NCBI GenBank assembly: GCA_963788185.1 | Contig: CAWBGE010000020.1 | Coordinates: 1-64,000 of the forward strand | Direction: 5' to 3' | Origin: CAIWHR01 sp963788185 | GTDB taxonomy: Bacteria; Pseudomonadota; Gammaproteobacteria; Burkholderiales; Casimicrobiaceae | DNA: 64,000 nucleotides | Shown here: positions 8,073-18,300 of the stretch, piece by piece | Position numbering within the stretch: position 1 is the stretch's first letter | Layout of the letters: every line of letters begins with the position of its first letter | The notes under the pieces: model-generated | What the model saw: the letters and a program-made list of their open reading frames with translations, nothing else | Databases searched by the model: none | Told to the model about the DNA's origin: nothing | Position numbers and translations under genes: made by a program

Positions 8073-9413
8073 ATCGGTCGAATTTTCTTCCGGGGGGACC
8101 GCAACGGCCTGCGTTGCCGAACGATCCTGCGCGCGCAGCCACTCGAGCTTGTCGCGGATCTTCGCTTCGAGACCCCGGTCCGTCGGCTGGTACCAGCCCA
8201 CCTCGGGCATGCCGTCGGGAAGATAGCGCTCGCCGGCCGCGTAGGCGCCGTCTTCGTCGTGCGCGTAGCGGTAACCCTTGCCGTATCCCAGTCCCTGCAT
8301 CAGCCGCGTCGGCGCATTGCGCAAGCGCAACGGGACCGGGCGGGATCCGTCGTTGGCGATGAACGCGCGCGCGGCGTTGTACGCGTTGTACACGGCGTTG
8401 GACTTGGCCGCGCAGGCGAGATAGAGAACCGCCTCGGCGAGTGCCAGTTCGCCCTCCGGCGAGCCCAGGCGCTCGAACACGGCAACAGCGTCCAGGACCA
8501 GCGCGAGGGCGCGCGGATCGGCAAGTCCCACGTCCTCGGTTGCCATCCTGATCAGCCGCCGTCCGACGTACAGCGGATCGGCGCCGCCATCGAGCATCCG
8601 GCACAACCAGTAGAGCGCGGCGTCCGGATGCGAACCGCGCACCGATTTGTGCAACGCGGAGATCTGGTCGTAGAACGCCTCGCCGCCCTTGTCGAACCGG
8701 CGCAGGCTGCGGGCGATCGTCGCCTCGACGAATGCAATGTCGACGTGTTCGGTGCCGTTGGTCGTGGCGGCAATGGCGAGCTGCTCGGCGAGATTGATGA
8801 GCCGCCGCCCGTCACCGTCCGCATAGCCGATCAGCGCCTCACGCGCGGGAGCGTCGAGCGTCAATCCCGGCGCCGCCTCGGCGACTGCGCGATCGAGCAG
8901 CGCGCCGAGCTCGTCCGGCGCGAGCGGCTCCAGCACGTAGACGCCCGCGCGCGACAGCAACGCGCTGTTGACTTCGAACGACGGATTCTCAGTGGTTGCC
9001 CCGATGAAGGTGACGAGCCCGCGCTCGACGTAGGGAAGGAATGCGTCCTGCTGGGCCTTGTTGAAGCGATGGACCTCGTCGACGAACAGGATCGTGTGCC
9101 GCCCGCTTTGCGCCAGAGTGGCCTCGGCGCGTGCCACCGCGTCGCGGATGTCCTTCACGCCGGAGAGCACGGCGGAAAGCGCGATGAACTCGGCCTGAAA
9201 CGCATCGGCCATCAGGCGCGCCAGCGTGGTCTTGCCCACGCCGGGGGGCCCCCACAGGATCATCGAATGCGCCCGCCCCGATGCAAACGCGACGGCCAGG
9301 GGCTTGCCGGGTCCGAGCAGATGGCGCTGGCCGATCACCTCGGCCACGCTCGTCGGACGCAGACGTTCGGCCAGCGGCGCCGCAGGTTGGTTGGACGCGA
9401 AGAGATCGGCCAT
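8067..9413 (-). CDS. rarA: Replication-associated recombination protein A (MgsA/RarA), AAA+ ATPase
   Basis: 448 residues from ATG 9413 (MADLFASNQP, the usual family start). A GTG at 9428 that overlaps the lolA stop codon is a possible coupled alternative. Walker A is GPPGVGKTT, Walker B is ILFVDEVHRFNK and sensor 1 is GATTENPSF. The C-terminal tetramerisation and SSB-interacting region (DKGGEAFYDQISALHKSVRGS) is complete. RarA acts at stalled replication forks with SSB and RecA. It follows lolA as in many proteobacteria. Its 3' end overlaps the regulatory palindromes of the cytochrome gene. Confidence 0.95.
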   Translation of the reverse strand: MADLFASNQPAAPLAERLRPTSVAEVIGQRHLLGPGKPLAVAFASGRAHSMILWGPPGVGKTTLARLMADAFQAEFIALSAVLSGVKDIRDAVARAEATLAQSGRHTILFVDEVHRFNKAQQDAFLPYVERGLVTFIGATTENPSFEVNSALLSRAGVYVLEPLAPDELGALLDRAVAEAAPGLTLDAPAREALIGYADGDGRRLINLAEQLAIAATTNGTEHVDIAFVEATIARSLRRFDKGGEAFYDQISALHKSVRGSHPDAALYWLCRMLDGGADPLYVGRRLIRMATEDVGLADPRALALVLDAVAVFERLGSPEGELALAEAVLYLACAAKSNAVYNAYNAARAFIANDGSRPVPLRLRNAPTRLMQGLGYGKGYRYAHDEDGAYAAGERYLPDGMPEVGWYQPTDRGLEAKIRDKLEWLRAQDRSATQAVAVPPEENSTDR

Positions 9414-9424
9414 CGGTTCGCGCG

Positions 9425-10057
9425 TCACTCGCCGACGACATCGGCGCCAGGCGGCACCGCGAAGCGGAAGGCACCGGCGTCGATCTCGACGTTCCGCTCG
9501 AAGCTCCCGAATTGCAGCAGCGTCGTGTTGCCGAAGCTGTCGGCGAGTTCCATCACCCGCGGCAGGCCGTCCTTGAAGCCGATGCGCACGCGCTCGAATC
9601 CCGTGTCCGCCGTCCGCGGAAAGGCGTTGACGTACTCCAGACCTTCGCCGACCCCGCCATCGGTGAGCGTGAAGTTGCGCTCCAGCGCGTTGTCGCCGGC
9701 GAGGATCGCCGCCGGACTGGTCCCGAGCCCCCTATCGAGCTTGCGCACGATCACCTGGTTGAGATCGCGGTCGTAGATCCAGAGCTTCTCGCCGTCACCG
9801 ACGATCAGCTGCTCGAACGGCTGCTGATACGCCCAGCGGAACTTGCCCGGCCGCGCGAAGGCGAAGCTGCCGGTCGATTGCTTGCCGACGCGCGCGGACT
9901 TGCCGCTGACGGTTTGCGTGAACGACGCCTTGCCGCTCCTGGCGGTCGTGAGGAATGCACGCAACTGCTCGATTCCGGAAGCATCAGACGTCGCCGCCCA
10001 AACCGAACAGAGGCCGATGATCGCGGCGATCGACCGCCTTGTGCACGATCGATTCAT
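9425..10057 (-). CDS. lolA: Outer-membrane lipoprotein carrier protein LolA
   Basis: 210 residues. A signal peptide (SIAAIIGLCSVWAATSDA) precedes the half-barrel fold. Family features include GKASFTQTVSG near the mature N terminus, the GKFRWAYQQPFEQLIVGDGEKLWIYD stretch read as two blocks, and DLNQVIVRKL. It ferries lipoproteins from the LolCDE complex across the periplasm to LolB. The ATG overlaps the stop of the upstream small secreted protein (ATGA), so translation is coupled. Confidence 0.95.
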   Translation of the reverse strand: MNRSCTRRSIAAIIGLCSVWAATSDASGIEQLRAFLTTARSGKASFTQTVSGKSARVGKQSTGSFAFARPGKFRWAYQQPFEQLIVGDGEKLWIYDRDLNQVIVRKLDRGLGTSPAAILAGDNALERNFTLTDGGVGEGLEYVNAFPRTADTGFERVRIGFKDGLPRVMELADSFGNTTLLQFGSFERNVEIDAGAFRFAVPPGADVVGE

Positions 10058-10413
10058 GTTCCGGGGATGTTGGCGATGCAGTTGCCGACGGGGTCGAGGA
10101 TCACATAGCTGTGCTCCCTCCCGCGGTGGTTCTTCTGCCCATCGTCGAGCCGGTACTGAAGCGCATAGACGCGCCACGTGTCGAGCGCCCACTCGGCGTC
10201 CAGATCGCAGCCGGAGACGAACCACGTCGGTCCGCAAAAGCCCTGGGGCAACAGCGAACGCGCACGCTCCGAAGCTTCGGCCGCGGTGATCCTTCGCGCG
10301 TCCGCGGAACGATCGCGCGGACACTCGCCGGGCCCCTGGCGATAGGCCTCGACCGCCCCCGCCAGTGCGGGCGCGGCGACCAGCAGCAGGAGCGCCACGC
10401 CCAGGCGCTGCAT
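10054..10413 (-). CDS. Small secreted protein of unknown function between ftsK and lolA
   Basis: 119 residues with a clear signal peptide (LGVALLLLVAAPALAGA). The mature part has four cysteines (in GECPRD, GFCGPT, SGCDLD and GNCIAN), so disulfides are plausible in the periplasm. It also has a mixed segment, WRVYALQYRLDDGQ. No known domain is recognised. Its ATG shares bases with the ftsK stop (TGATG) and its stop overlaps the lolA start (ATGA), so the three genes are translationally linked. This argues that it is a real gene and perhaps an envelope component. Confidence 0.8.
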   Translation of the reverse strand: MQRLGVALLLLVAAPALAGAVEAYRQGPGECPRDRSADARRITAAEASERARSLLPQGFCGPTWFVSGCDLDAEWALDTWRVYALQYRLDDGQKNHRGREHSYVILDPVGNCIANIPGT

Positions 10414-12737
10414 CACGAGACGTCGCCCTTGCCGGCCGGCACCAGCACGTCGCGATTCCCGTTCGTCTGCATCGGCGACACGAGACCGGCGCGTTCCATC
10501 TGCTCGATCAGCCGCGCAGCGCGGTTGTAGCCGATGCGCAGGTGACGCTGCACCAGCGAAATCGATGGCCGGCGCGTCTGCAGCACGATCGCGACCGCCT
10601 GGTCGTAGACGGGGTCCGACTCCGCATCGGCGCCCTCGACCGCCGGGCCGTCGCCGTTTCCGCCGTCGCTGCCATTGCCCTCGAGAATGCCGTCGAGGTA
10701 CTGCGGCCCGCCCTGCGCCTTCAGGTACTCGACCACCTGGTGCACCTCGGCATCGGAGACGAACGCCCCGTGGACGCGCAGCGGATAGCCGGTGCCTGGC
10801 GGCTGGAAGAGCATGTCGCCCTGCCCCAGCAATGCTTCGGCGCCCATGTGGTCGAGAATCGTCCGCGAGTCGACCTTGCTCGCGACCTGGAACGCGATCC
10901 GCGACGGGATGTTGGCCTTGATGAGGCCGGTGATCACATCGACGCTCGGCCGCTGCGTGGCGAGGATCAGATGAATGCCCGCGGCGCGCGCCTTCTGGGC
11001 GATGCGCGCGATCAATTCCTCGATCTTCTTGCCGGTCACCATCATCAGGTCGGCAAGCTCGTCGATGACGACGACGATGAACGGCATCTCCTCGATCGGC
11101 TCGGGCGCCTCCGGCGTCAGCGTGAAGGGATTGGTGAGCGCCTTGCCGGCCTTCCTGGCCTCCGCCACCTTGGCGTTGTAGCCCCCCAGGTTGCGCACGC
11201 CCAGCGACGACATCAGCTTGTAGCGGCGCTCCATCTCGCCCACGCACCAGTTCAACGCGTTGCCGGCGAGCTTCATGTCGGTGACGACCGGCGCCAACAG
11301 GTGCGGAATGCCCTCGTACACCGACAGTTCCAGCATCTTGGGGTCTACCAGCACCAGCCGCACCTGCCGCGGCTCGGCCTTGTACAGCAGCGACAGGATC
11401 ATCGCGTTGACAGCGACCGACTTGCCGGATCCGGTGGTGCCGGCGACGAGCAGATGCGGCATCCGCGCGAGATCGGCGATGACCGGCTTGCCGGCGATGT
11501 CCTTGCCCAGCACCAGCGTCAGCGGACTGGCGGTGTCGTTGTAGGTGGCCGACGACAGGATTTCGATCAGTTTGACGATCTGCCGCTTGGGGTTCGGCAG
11601 TTCCAGACCCATGCAGGACTTGCCGGGAATCGTCTCCACCACCCGGATGCTCACCACCGACAGCGCGCGTGCGAGGTCCTTGACCAGATTGACGATCTGC
11701 GCGCCCTTGACGCCGACCGCCGGCTCGATCTCGAAGCGGGTGATCACCGGGCCGGGATACGCTGCCAGCACCTTCACCGCGACGCCGAAATCGGCGAGCT
11801 TGCGCTCGATGAGCCGCGACGTGTACTCGAGCGTCTCGGCGCTGACGGACTCCTGGCTTGCCGGCGGGTCATCGAGCAGATCAAGTGGCGGCAACGGCGA
11901 ATCGGGCAGTTCGCGGAACAGCGGGCGCTGCTTTTCCTTCACCACGCGGTTCGACTTGGGGACTTCGACGACGGGTGGGACGACCAGCACGGGCTCGCGC
12001 AGTACCACTTCGGTCTTGGCCAGGACGACCGCTTCGCGCTCGGCGAGCGCCTGCACCCCCAGTCTCCGGTCCTCGCGCGCCTCGGCGCGACGGCGGAACC
12101 ACGCGACCGAATGCTCGATACCGGCACCGACGCGTTCCATCAGCCGCAACCACGACATGCCGGAGAAGAGCGACCAGCCCACCGCGAACAGCGCGAGCAA
12201 CAGCAAAGTCGCCCCGTTGAACCCCATGAGCCGCGCAAGTCCCCCGCCGACGAGGTCACCCACCGCCCCCCCCGGGGCGAGCGGCAGCGTTGCCGGCAGC
12301 CGGTACAGTCGCAGTGCCTCGAGCGCCGCACTCGTCGTCAGCACGAGCGCAAAACCGAACACCGCGAGCCCCGCCGGATGCTCGGTCGCAAAGTCGGGAT
12401 GACCGATGCGTCGGTAACCAGCGGCGACAATCACGATGCCGGCTGCCACCCACCACCAGGCGGAGGCACCGAAGAGGTAGAGCAGGAGGTCGGCCAGCCA
12501 CGCACCCGCCGGTCCACCCCGATTCGCGATCGCGTCGCCGGTTCCGGAGAAGGACCATCCCGGATCGGTCTTCGTGTAAGTGGCCAGGATGAGCGCCAGC
12601 CAGAGGAAGGCGGCGACGACGAGCAACCACCACGACTCGCGGACCAAACGCGCAAAACGCGGTGGCAGCGCCGAGCTGGCCACGCTGTCGGTCGTCGAGC
12701 GACGGCGCTCGTTAGATTTGTTTCTTTGGAAAATCAT
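10413..12737 (-). CDS. ftsK: DNA translocase FtsK
   Basis: 774 residues, in the range of beta-proteobacterial FtsK. Four to five N-terminal membrane helices (about 35-190; for example WLLVVAAFLWLALILATY) target it to the septum. A short linker is followed by the alpha/beta RecA-like motor with Walker A GTTGSGKSVAVN, Walker B FIVVVIDELADLM and ATQRPSVDVITG. The C-terminal gamma winged helix (about 700-765; SLVQRHLRIGYNRAARLIEQM) recognises the KOPS DNA polarity sequences. It pumps chromosome dimers and activates XerCD at dif. First gene of the ftsK-lolA-rarA series; divergent from trxB. Confidence 0.97.
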   Translation of the reverse strand: MIFQRNKSNERRRSTTDSVASSALPPRFARLVRESWWLLVVAAFLWLALILATYTKTDPGWSFSGTGDAIANRGGPAGAWLADLLLYLFGASAWWWVAAGIVIVAAGYRRIGHPDFATEHPAGLAVFGFALVLTTSAALEALRLYRLPATLPLAPGGAVGDLVGGGLARLMGFNGATLLLLALFAVGWSLFSGMSWLRLMERVGAGIEHSVAWFRRRAEAREDRRLGVQALAEREAVVLAKTEVVLREPVLVVPPVVEVPKSNRVVKEKQRPLFRELPDSPLPPLDLLDDPPASQESVSAETLEYTSRLIERKLADFGVAVKVLAAYPGPVITRFEIEPAVGVKGAQIVNLVKDLARALSVVSIRVVETIPGKSCMGLELPNPKRQIVKLIEILSSATYNDTASPLTLVLGKDIAGKPVIADLARMPHLLVAGTTGSGKSVAVNAMILSLLYKAEPRQVRLVLVDPKMLELSVYEGIPHLLAPVVTDMKLAGNALNWCVGEMERRYKLMSSLGVRNLGGYNAKVAEARKAGKALTNPFTLTPEAPEPIEEMPFIVVVIDELADLMMVTGKKIEELIARIAQKARAAGIHLILATQRPSVDVITGLIKANIPSRIAFQVASKVDSRTILDHMGAEALLGQGDMLFQPPGTGYPLRVHGAFVSDAEVHQVVEYLKAQGGPQYLDGILEGNGSDGGNGDGPAVEGADAESDPVYDQAVAIVLQTRRPSISLVQRHLRIGYNRAARLIEQMERAGLVSPMQTNGNRDVLVPAGKGDVS

Positions 12738-12766
12738 TGCGTTGCCAGCTCAACCTCAAGCTATGC

Positions 12767-12772
12767 ATTATA
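12767..12772 (-). promoter_or_regulatory. -10 box upstream of ftsK
   Basis: TATAAT on the minus strand, 30 bp before the ftsK ATG. No good -35 hexamer was seen; the 160-bp ftsK-trxB divergent spacer holds nothing else recognisable apart from a TAGAAT at 12854-12859 facing trxB. Confidence 0.5.
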
Positions 12773-12898
12773 CACAAATCGGTAAGCGGCCGACGCCGGA
12801 ACGATCGCATCGGGACCTGGCTTGGAGCAGCAGGAAGGTGCCCCCAAATCAGCTAGAATCGAACGCTTGAAGATCGAACCGGAAAGCGAGAATACGAC

Positions 12899-13852
12899 AT
12901 GTCCGCAAGACACATCCGCCTGCTGATCCTGGGCTCCGGGCCCGCCGGATACACCGCCGCAGTATACGCCGCACGCGCCAACCTCAAGCCGGTGCTGATC
13001 ACCGGTCTGGCGCAGGGCGGGCAATTGATGACGACCACGGACGTCGACAACTGGCCGGCGGACGCCGACGGCGTGCAGGGACCTGACCTGATGGCGCGGT
13101 TCGAGGCACACGCGAAGCGTTTCGACACCGAAATGGTCTTCGACCACATCCACACCGCGCATCTCGCCGAAAGACCGATCCGGCTGGAAGGTGACAACGG
13201 CCAGTACACCTGCGACGCCCTGATCATCGCCACCGGAGCGTCGGCACGGTATCTGGGCCTGCCCTCCGAGCAGACGTTCATGGGCAAGGGGGTATCCGCC
13301 TGCGCCACCTGCGACGGCTTCTTCTATCGCAACCAGGATGTCGTGGTCGTCGGCGGCGGAAATTCGGCGGTCGAGGAAGCGCTATACCTGTCCAACATCG
13401 CGCGCAGCGTCACCATCGTCCATCGCCGCGAGCGCTTCCGCGCCGAGGCTATCCTCATCGACAAACTGATGGCGAAGACCAAGGCCGACGGCAACGTTCG
13501 CGTGATCTGGAACCATGTCCTCGACGAAGTGCTCGGCGACTCCACCGGGGTCACCGGCGCGCGGCTCGCGCATCGCGACACCGGAGTCAAACAGGACCTC
13601 GCGGCCACCGGCGTCTTCATTGCCATCGGCCACACGCCGAATACCGGCATCTTCGAAGGCCAGGTCGACATGGCGGGCGGGTACATCTCGATCAAGAGCG
13701 GCACGGCGGGGAATGCGACGGCGACCAGCGTTGCGGGCGTGTTCGCGGCCGGCGACGTCGCGGACCACGTCTACCGGCAGGCCGTGACGTCGGCAGGCAC
13801 CGGATGCATGGCGGCGCTGGACGCCGAGGCCTTCCTCGAAGGCCATGGCTGA
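12899..13852 (+). CDS. trxB: Thioredoxin reductase
   Basis: 317 residues. The FAD-binding GSGPAGYTAAVYAARA is at residues 12-27 and the redox-active CATC at Cys135/Cys138. NADPH is bound around VVGGGNSAVEEALYL with HRRERFRAE, and a C-terminal FAD GDV motif (GVFAAGDVADHVYRQ) completes the fold. It transfers electrons from NADPH to thioredoxin in the cytoplasm. Gene order ftsK/trxB divergent and smr following is common in this class. A TAGAAT lies about 40 bp upstream. Confidence 0.97.
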   Translation: MSARHIRLLILGSGPAGYTAAVYAARANLKPVLITGLAQGGQLMTTTDVDNWPADADGVQGPDLMARFEAHAKRFDTEMVFDHIHTAHLAERPIRLEGDNGQYTCDALIIATGASARYLGLPSEQTFMGKGVSACATCDGFFYRNQDVVVVGGGNSAVEEALYLSNIARSVTIVHRRERFRAEAILIDKLMAKTKADGNVRVIWNHVLDEVLGDSTGVTGARLAHRDTGVKQDLAATGVFIAIGHTPNTGIFEGQVDMAGGYISIKSGTAGNATATSVAGVFAAGDVADHVYRQAVTSAGTGCMAALDAEAFLEGHG

Positions 13853-13888
13853 CCGGGTGCCGCTGCCGCCAACACCTCCGGAATCGGC

Positions 13889-14563
13889 ATGTCGAAGCTG
13901 ACCGACCTCAAGCGGATGCTGGATGCCGCGCGGTCGGCCGACGCAGCAAAGAAGCCGCCGGCGCCCGCCGCGCGAACGCGAACCGCTGCCGAGGCGAAGC
14001 GCGCGACCACGGCGACCAAACACGCGACCGGAGACATCGACCTGGCGCGCGTCTTCGCCGACGTGCGCCGGCTGCCCCCGCACACCCGGGCCCGGATCGA
14101 ACCAACGCGTCCCGCACCCGTGGCGCGCCAGCGCCTGGCCGATGACCGCGACGCACTGCTCGCGTCCAAATTCGGTGCCGAGCCCGCACCGGACACCTGG
14201 GACGTGGGACAGGAGCACGAGAGCGGACTCACGTTCCTGCGCCCCGGGCTGGGCACCGACGTCCTGGTGAAGCTGCGCCGTGGCCACTGGACGCTGCAGG
14301 GCGAGATCGACCTGCACGGAATGACCTCCGAGGAGGCGCACGACGCGCTGGCGGACTTTCTGGTCGACGCGCGCGGCAGGGGGCTGCGCTGCATTCGGGT
14401 GATCCATGGCAAGGGACTCACGTCGCCCGGCAAGGAGCCGGTGCTCAAGGGCAAGGTGCGCAAGTGGATGTCGCACTGGGACGATGTGCTCGCCTACTGC
14501 GAAGCACCGCGCCACGCGGGCGGCGGTGGTGCGGTGCTGGCGCTGCTCAAGGGCGCGAAGTAG
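13889..14563 (+). CDS. Smr-domain (MutS2-type) endonuclease-like protein
   Basis: 224 residues. An Ala/Lys-rich N-terminal half of low complexity (about 1-60) precedes the Smr domain at about 135-222, marked by EIDLHGMTSEEAHDAL and VIHGKG. Smr domains nick branched or mismatched DNA, or cleave RNA, in other proteins; the role of this stand-alone SmrA-like form is not settled. It begins 36 bp after trxB on the same strand and is probably co-transcribed. Confidence 0.9.
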   Translation: MSKLTDLKRMLDAARSADAAKKPPAPAARTRTAAEAKRATTATKHATGDIDLARVFADVRRLPPHTRARIEPTRPAPVARQRLADDRDALLASKFGAEPAPDTWDVGQEHESGLTFLRPGLGTDVLVKLRRGHWTLQGEIDLHGMTSEEAHDALADFLVDARGRGLRCIRVIHGKGLTSPGKEPVLKGKVRKWMSHWDDVLAYCEAPRHAGGGGAVLALLKGAK

Positions 14564-14581
14564 CGCCGCGGTTCCCGGGCG

Positions 14582-15394
14582 CTAACGCAGTTTGCGATGC
14601 GCCAGCGCCGGCAGGCGCGCGCGCACTTCGGCCATGCGCGAGGGCTCGACGTCGCCGATCACGATGCCCTGCCCTTCCGCTCGTTCGGCGACCACCCGCC
14701 CCCACGGATCGATCAGCGCCGAATGGCCGAAGGTCCTGCGCCCGCCGGCGTGCTCGCCCCCCTGCGCGGCCGCCAGCACGTAGCACTGGTTCTCGACCGC
14801 CCGCGCGCGCAGCAGAAGATGCCAGTGGGCGACGCCCGTCGTGGCGGTGAACGCCGCGGGAACGAGGATCAGCGCGAGTTCGCCCAGCGCCCGGTAAAGT
14901 TCGGGAAATCGCAGGTCATAGCAGATCGACAATCCGACGCGGCCGCAGGGCAATTCGAAGGTCACCGGCGCTTCGCCGGGTTCGATGGTCCGCGCCTCGT
15001 CGTAATTCTCGCCGCCCTGCGCAAAGGCGAACAGATGGATCTTGTCGTAGCGCGCGACGCGCCGTCCGTCGGGTCCGTACACGAGGCAGGCGCTGCGCAC
15101 GCGACACGGATCGCCGACGGCGATCGGCACCGAACCCCCCACCATCCAGACCCCGTGCCGTTGCGCGATCTGCGCGAGAAACGCCTGCTGTGGCCCGTCG
15201 CCATCGGCTTCACGCACCGCGAGTTTGTCGGATGCGCGCGCGCCCATGATGCCGAAATACTCGGGGAGTACCACCAGCTTCGCACCTTCGCCGGCCGCGG
15301 CATCGACCAGCGCCGCCGCCTGTGCAAGGTTGTCGCTGACACTCGCGGTGGAGACCATCTGCACCGCGGCGACCCGCAAGGACGCTGCGTTCAT
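14582..15394 (-). CDS. Nit-family carbon-nitrogen hydrolase (deaminated glutathione amidase type)
   Basis: 270 residues with the nitrilase-superfamily catalytic triad Glu45 (LPEYFG), Lys118 (RYDKIHLF) and Cys158 (SICYDLRFPELYR). The segment FAQGGENYDEARTIEPG is typical of the Nit1/NitB branch, which hydrolyses deaminated glutathione as metabolite repair. Its ATG overlaps the yhdP stop (ATGA), so the two are coupled. In many beta-proteobacteria tldD follows this pair; here tldD is 11 kb away. Confidence 0.9.
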   Translation of the reverse strand: MNAASLRVAAVQMVSTASVSDNLAQAAALVDAAAGEGAKLVVLPEYFGIMGARASDKLAVREADGDGPQQAFLAQIAQRHGVWMVGGSVPIAVGDPCRVRSACLVYGPDGRRVARYDKIHLFAFAQGGENYDEARTIEPGEAPVTFELPCGRVGLSICYDLRFPELYRALGELALILVPAAFTATTGVAHWHLLLRARAVENQCYVLAAAQGGEHAGGRRTFGHSALIDPWGRVVAERAEGQGIVIGDVEPSRMAEVRARLPALAHRKLR

Positions 15395-18300
15395 TGGGCG
15401 CCCTTGGTTGCGGGAACGTCCGATTTGGACGGGGCGCCCTTCGCCACGACCGGATCCGACCAGCTACCGGTCACTTCGTAGTCATAGCTGAACATCTGCT
15501 CGATCGGATCCTGGAGCATCTTCTGGGCAAGCAGGGATCCCGCGCCGACGACCGCGCCCACGATGGGATTGGCGAGAAAAAGCAGCGCTGCCCCGGCCGA
15601 AACACCTGCCGACAGCGTCGGCTGCACGCGAACATGGAGCCGCTGCGTTTCCTGGGCAAGGTCGGCGTCACCGGTGATCTCGACCTTCGCCGCAGGCCCC
15701 AGCAGCTTCAGGTTGTCGGTGGTCAGAATGCCCCGGTCGACCCGCACCGTGCCGTTGATCTGATCGAACGTGAACCCTTCGCTGAAAATGTCGCGAAAGT
15801 CGAGCGTGATCCGACGGGGCAGCGCCTGCAACGACAGCACGCCGAGGAGCTTGCCGATGCCCGGCTCGACCTTCGTGAAGCGCCCGGGGCCGACGTCGAC
15901 GCGAAACGTGCCCGTCAGCGTCGGAAAGTCGAGCCCATTCGGCGCACCCGCCCACGCCAGCTGGCCGGTGATTTTCGTCGGCGCTCCCTGCACCGCGTTC
16001 GGGAATCCGAACCGCGCCAGGAATCCGGCCGCGTCCCTGACATCGAGCAAAACGTCGAGCTTGGTCTGCTGCCGGCGGCTGCCGCCGCGCCACGCGCCCT
16101 CGGCGTCGAGCCGGCCTTCCTCGGCGACCAGGCGGAGCTGCCGGATCTGCCACTCGGCGCCTCGGGGCAGCGCCACGAGCTCTAGGCGACCGAGTTCCCG
16201 GCCCTTGGACACGTACAGGTCTGCGGCGATGTCGAGCTCCGGCCATGCACCGGCAGTCGTCGCATCCTCCGGCGGCAGCTCGGAAACGGTCGCGGGACGA
16301 TCCGGACCGCCGCCCGTCGCGAGCCGCGAGAGACGTGCGGTCAACCGGCCGTTGGGGTGCCCGACGCCGGGCGGAGACCAGACGGCGGATCCGGTGACGT
16401 CGCGCCCGGCAAGCTCCAGCTTGAGGTCGGCTGCAGCGGGGCGCCCGGCGACCCGAATTCCGTTCCAGGAACCGCCGAACGCTTCCAGTTGCCCGATGTC
16501 GAGATCGAAGCCGCTGAACGCCGGCAAATTCTCCGACTTCGCCTGTGTCCCTGTCCCCGCAGCGGACGGCCGCCGGAGCACCGCGATCCACGCATCGAGA
16601 TCCAGGACCGGCAGGTCCGCCTTGAGCCACGTGCCCGAACGCTCGGCCGACGCCGGCACGCCGGAGCGCGCCTTGGGCCCGACGGCAACTTCGACCCGCT
16701 CCCACTCGACGCCGGCGTCCGCCTGCCGCCGTCGTCCCACAACCTGCAGGTCGCCGCCGTATCTCACCGACAGGAGTTCGCTGTCCGGATGGTCCGCGAT
16801 CGGCTGACGAACGACGCGCAAGGGCACGGCATCCTCATTGCGCTTGCCGATCGGAGGCGGCAGGTCGATCGCCATCCCTGCCGTCGAACTGTCGACGGTC
16901 CACGTCACTCCCGCCGGCGCGGCGTCGATGACGACAGACCAGGGCAGGGTTCCGGTCAGACGGTCGCCGAGCGGCATCGAGATTTCGCTGCGCAATGCTG
17001 CGACGCTGGCAACCCCGCTTCCCGTCACGCGCAGGTGGCCGTCGGCGTTTCCCAACGACACCCGGGCCGGTCCGCCCATGACTTCGAGTTCGATGTCGCG
17101 CGCGTCGAACTCGGACTCGGTGAACGAAAGCTTTCCGTTGACTTTCGACAGCGGCGGCACGCTTTGCAGGCGCAGTTGCGCATCGACGAATGTGAAGTCG
17201 CCGGCCACCTTGTTGTCGGCTTCGTTGCCGAGCGCAAGGTCGAGTCGCAATCCCAGTCGCCCATTGCCCGACGCCTCGGCGCGACGGGTGACGTCTCCGA
17301 TCCATGCGGCGACCGGACTTTCTTCGACGAAGTGCAGAAACTCCGTTGCCGGACCGACGGCCTCGCCGACGACCCCGAGCCGCGGAATCGCTGCGTCTAG
17401 ATCCGGGATCTCGGCGTGCGTCTTTCCGATCTGCGTGCCCAGGATGCGCGCCGACCTGCTGTCGATGAAGAGACCCTTGCCCTCGAACCGGACCACCGCG
17501 TCGATGTCGGTGAGCTTCGGCCAGTGTTCGGCATAGTCGAGCGTGACGCCGCTCGCCTTGGCGATCACCTGGAACTTCCCGGTCTTACCGTCGGCGAAGG
17601 GAAATTCCGCCAGATTCCCGGTCAGCTTGAGCGTGGCTTCCGGCGCGATGCCCTTTGCAAGTCCGCGGCGCAGCCAATCCTGCGTTCCCGCATCGATCCA
17701 CCGGGGAAGGTAGCGATGGACTTCGGTCACCTGGGCGTTGGCGAGCTGCGCCACGAGATCGATGGCCCCGGGACCCTTGGCCGTGGTCCGGTAGAGGCCG
17801 CTGGCCTGCCCCGACGCATGGGCATTGGCGAACTCGGCGCTGACAAGACGCACCAGGGTCGCGCCATCCTTGCGTTCCCAGGTCGCCGTCGCGTCGAGCC
17901 GATCGAGATCGATCGGCAGGGCGAACACGCGCGGCAAGTCGAGCGTGGCCGCACGCGACTGCAGCTTGAGGGTCCCACCGGCTGGCGTGAACTCGATGCT
18001 TCCGGAAAACCCGGTGCCGCCCGGCAGCAATCGCTGCGCTGTGACGCCGACCAGCGCGAAATCGGCCTGACCCGAAAGTGCAGTGGGCGCGTCGTTCGGC
18101 CCCTCCCACTGGACCCGGCCACGGGACAGCGTGCCTCGCGGCGCAAAACCGGCGAGGTCGGCACGAACGGACTCGGACAACGGAAGCTGGGCGGCAAGAT
18201 CGCGCAGCGGCTCCAGCTGCAACTGGTCGAACTCGAGCAGCGTCGTCGCCGGTGTCGAGGGCGTGGCATCGCGCGCCACCAACCGGAAGCTGACCGGCTC

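Noticed and set aside
10365..12785. A very long plus-strand open frame opposite ftsK
   Set aside because: It is the antisense shadow of ftsK, full of Arg, His and Gln with no domain, as GC-rich genes produce.
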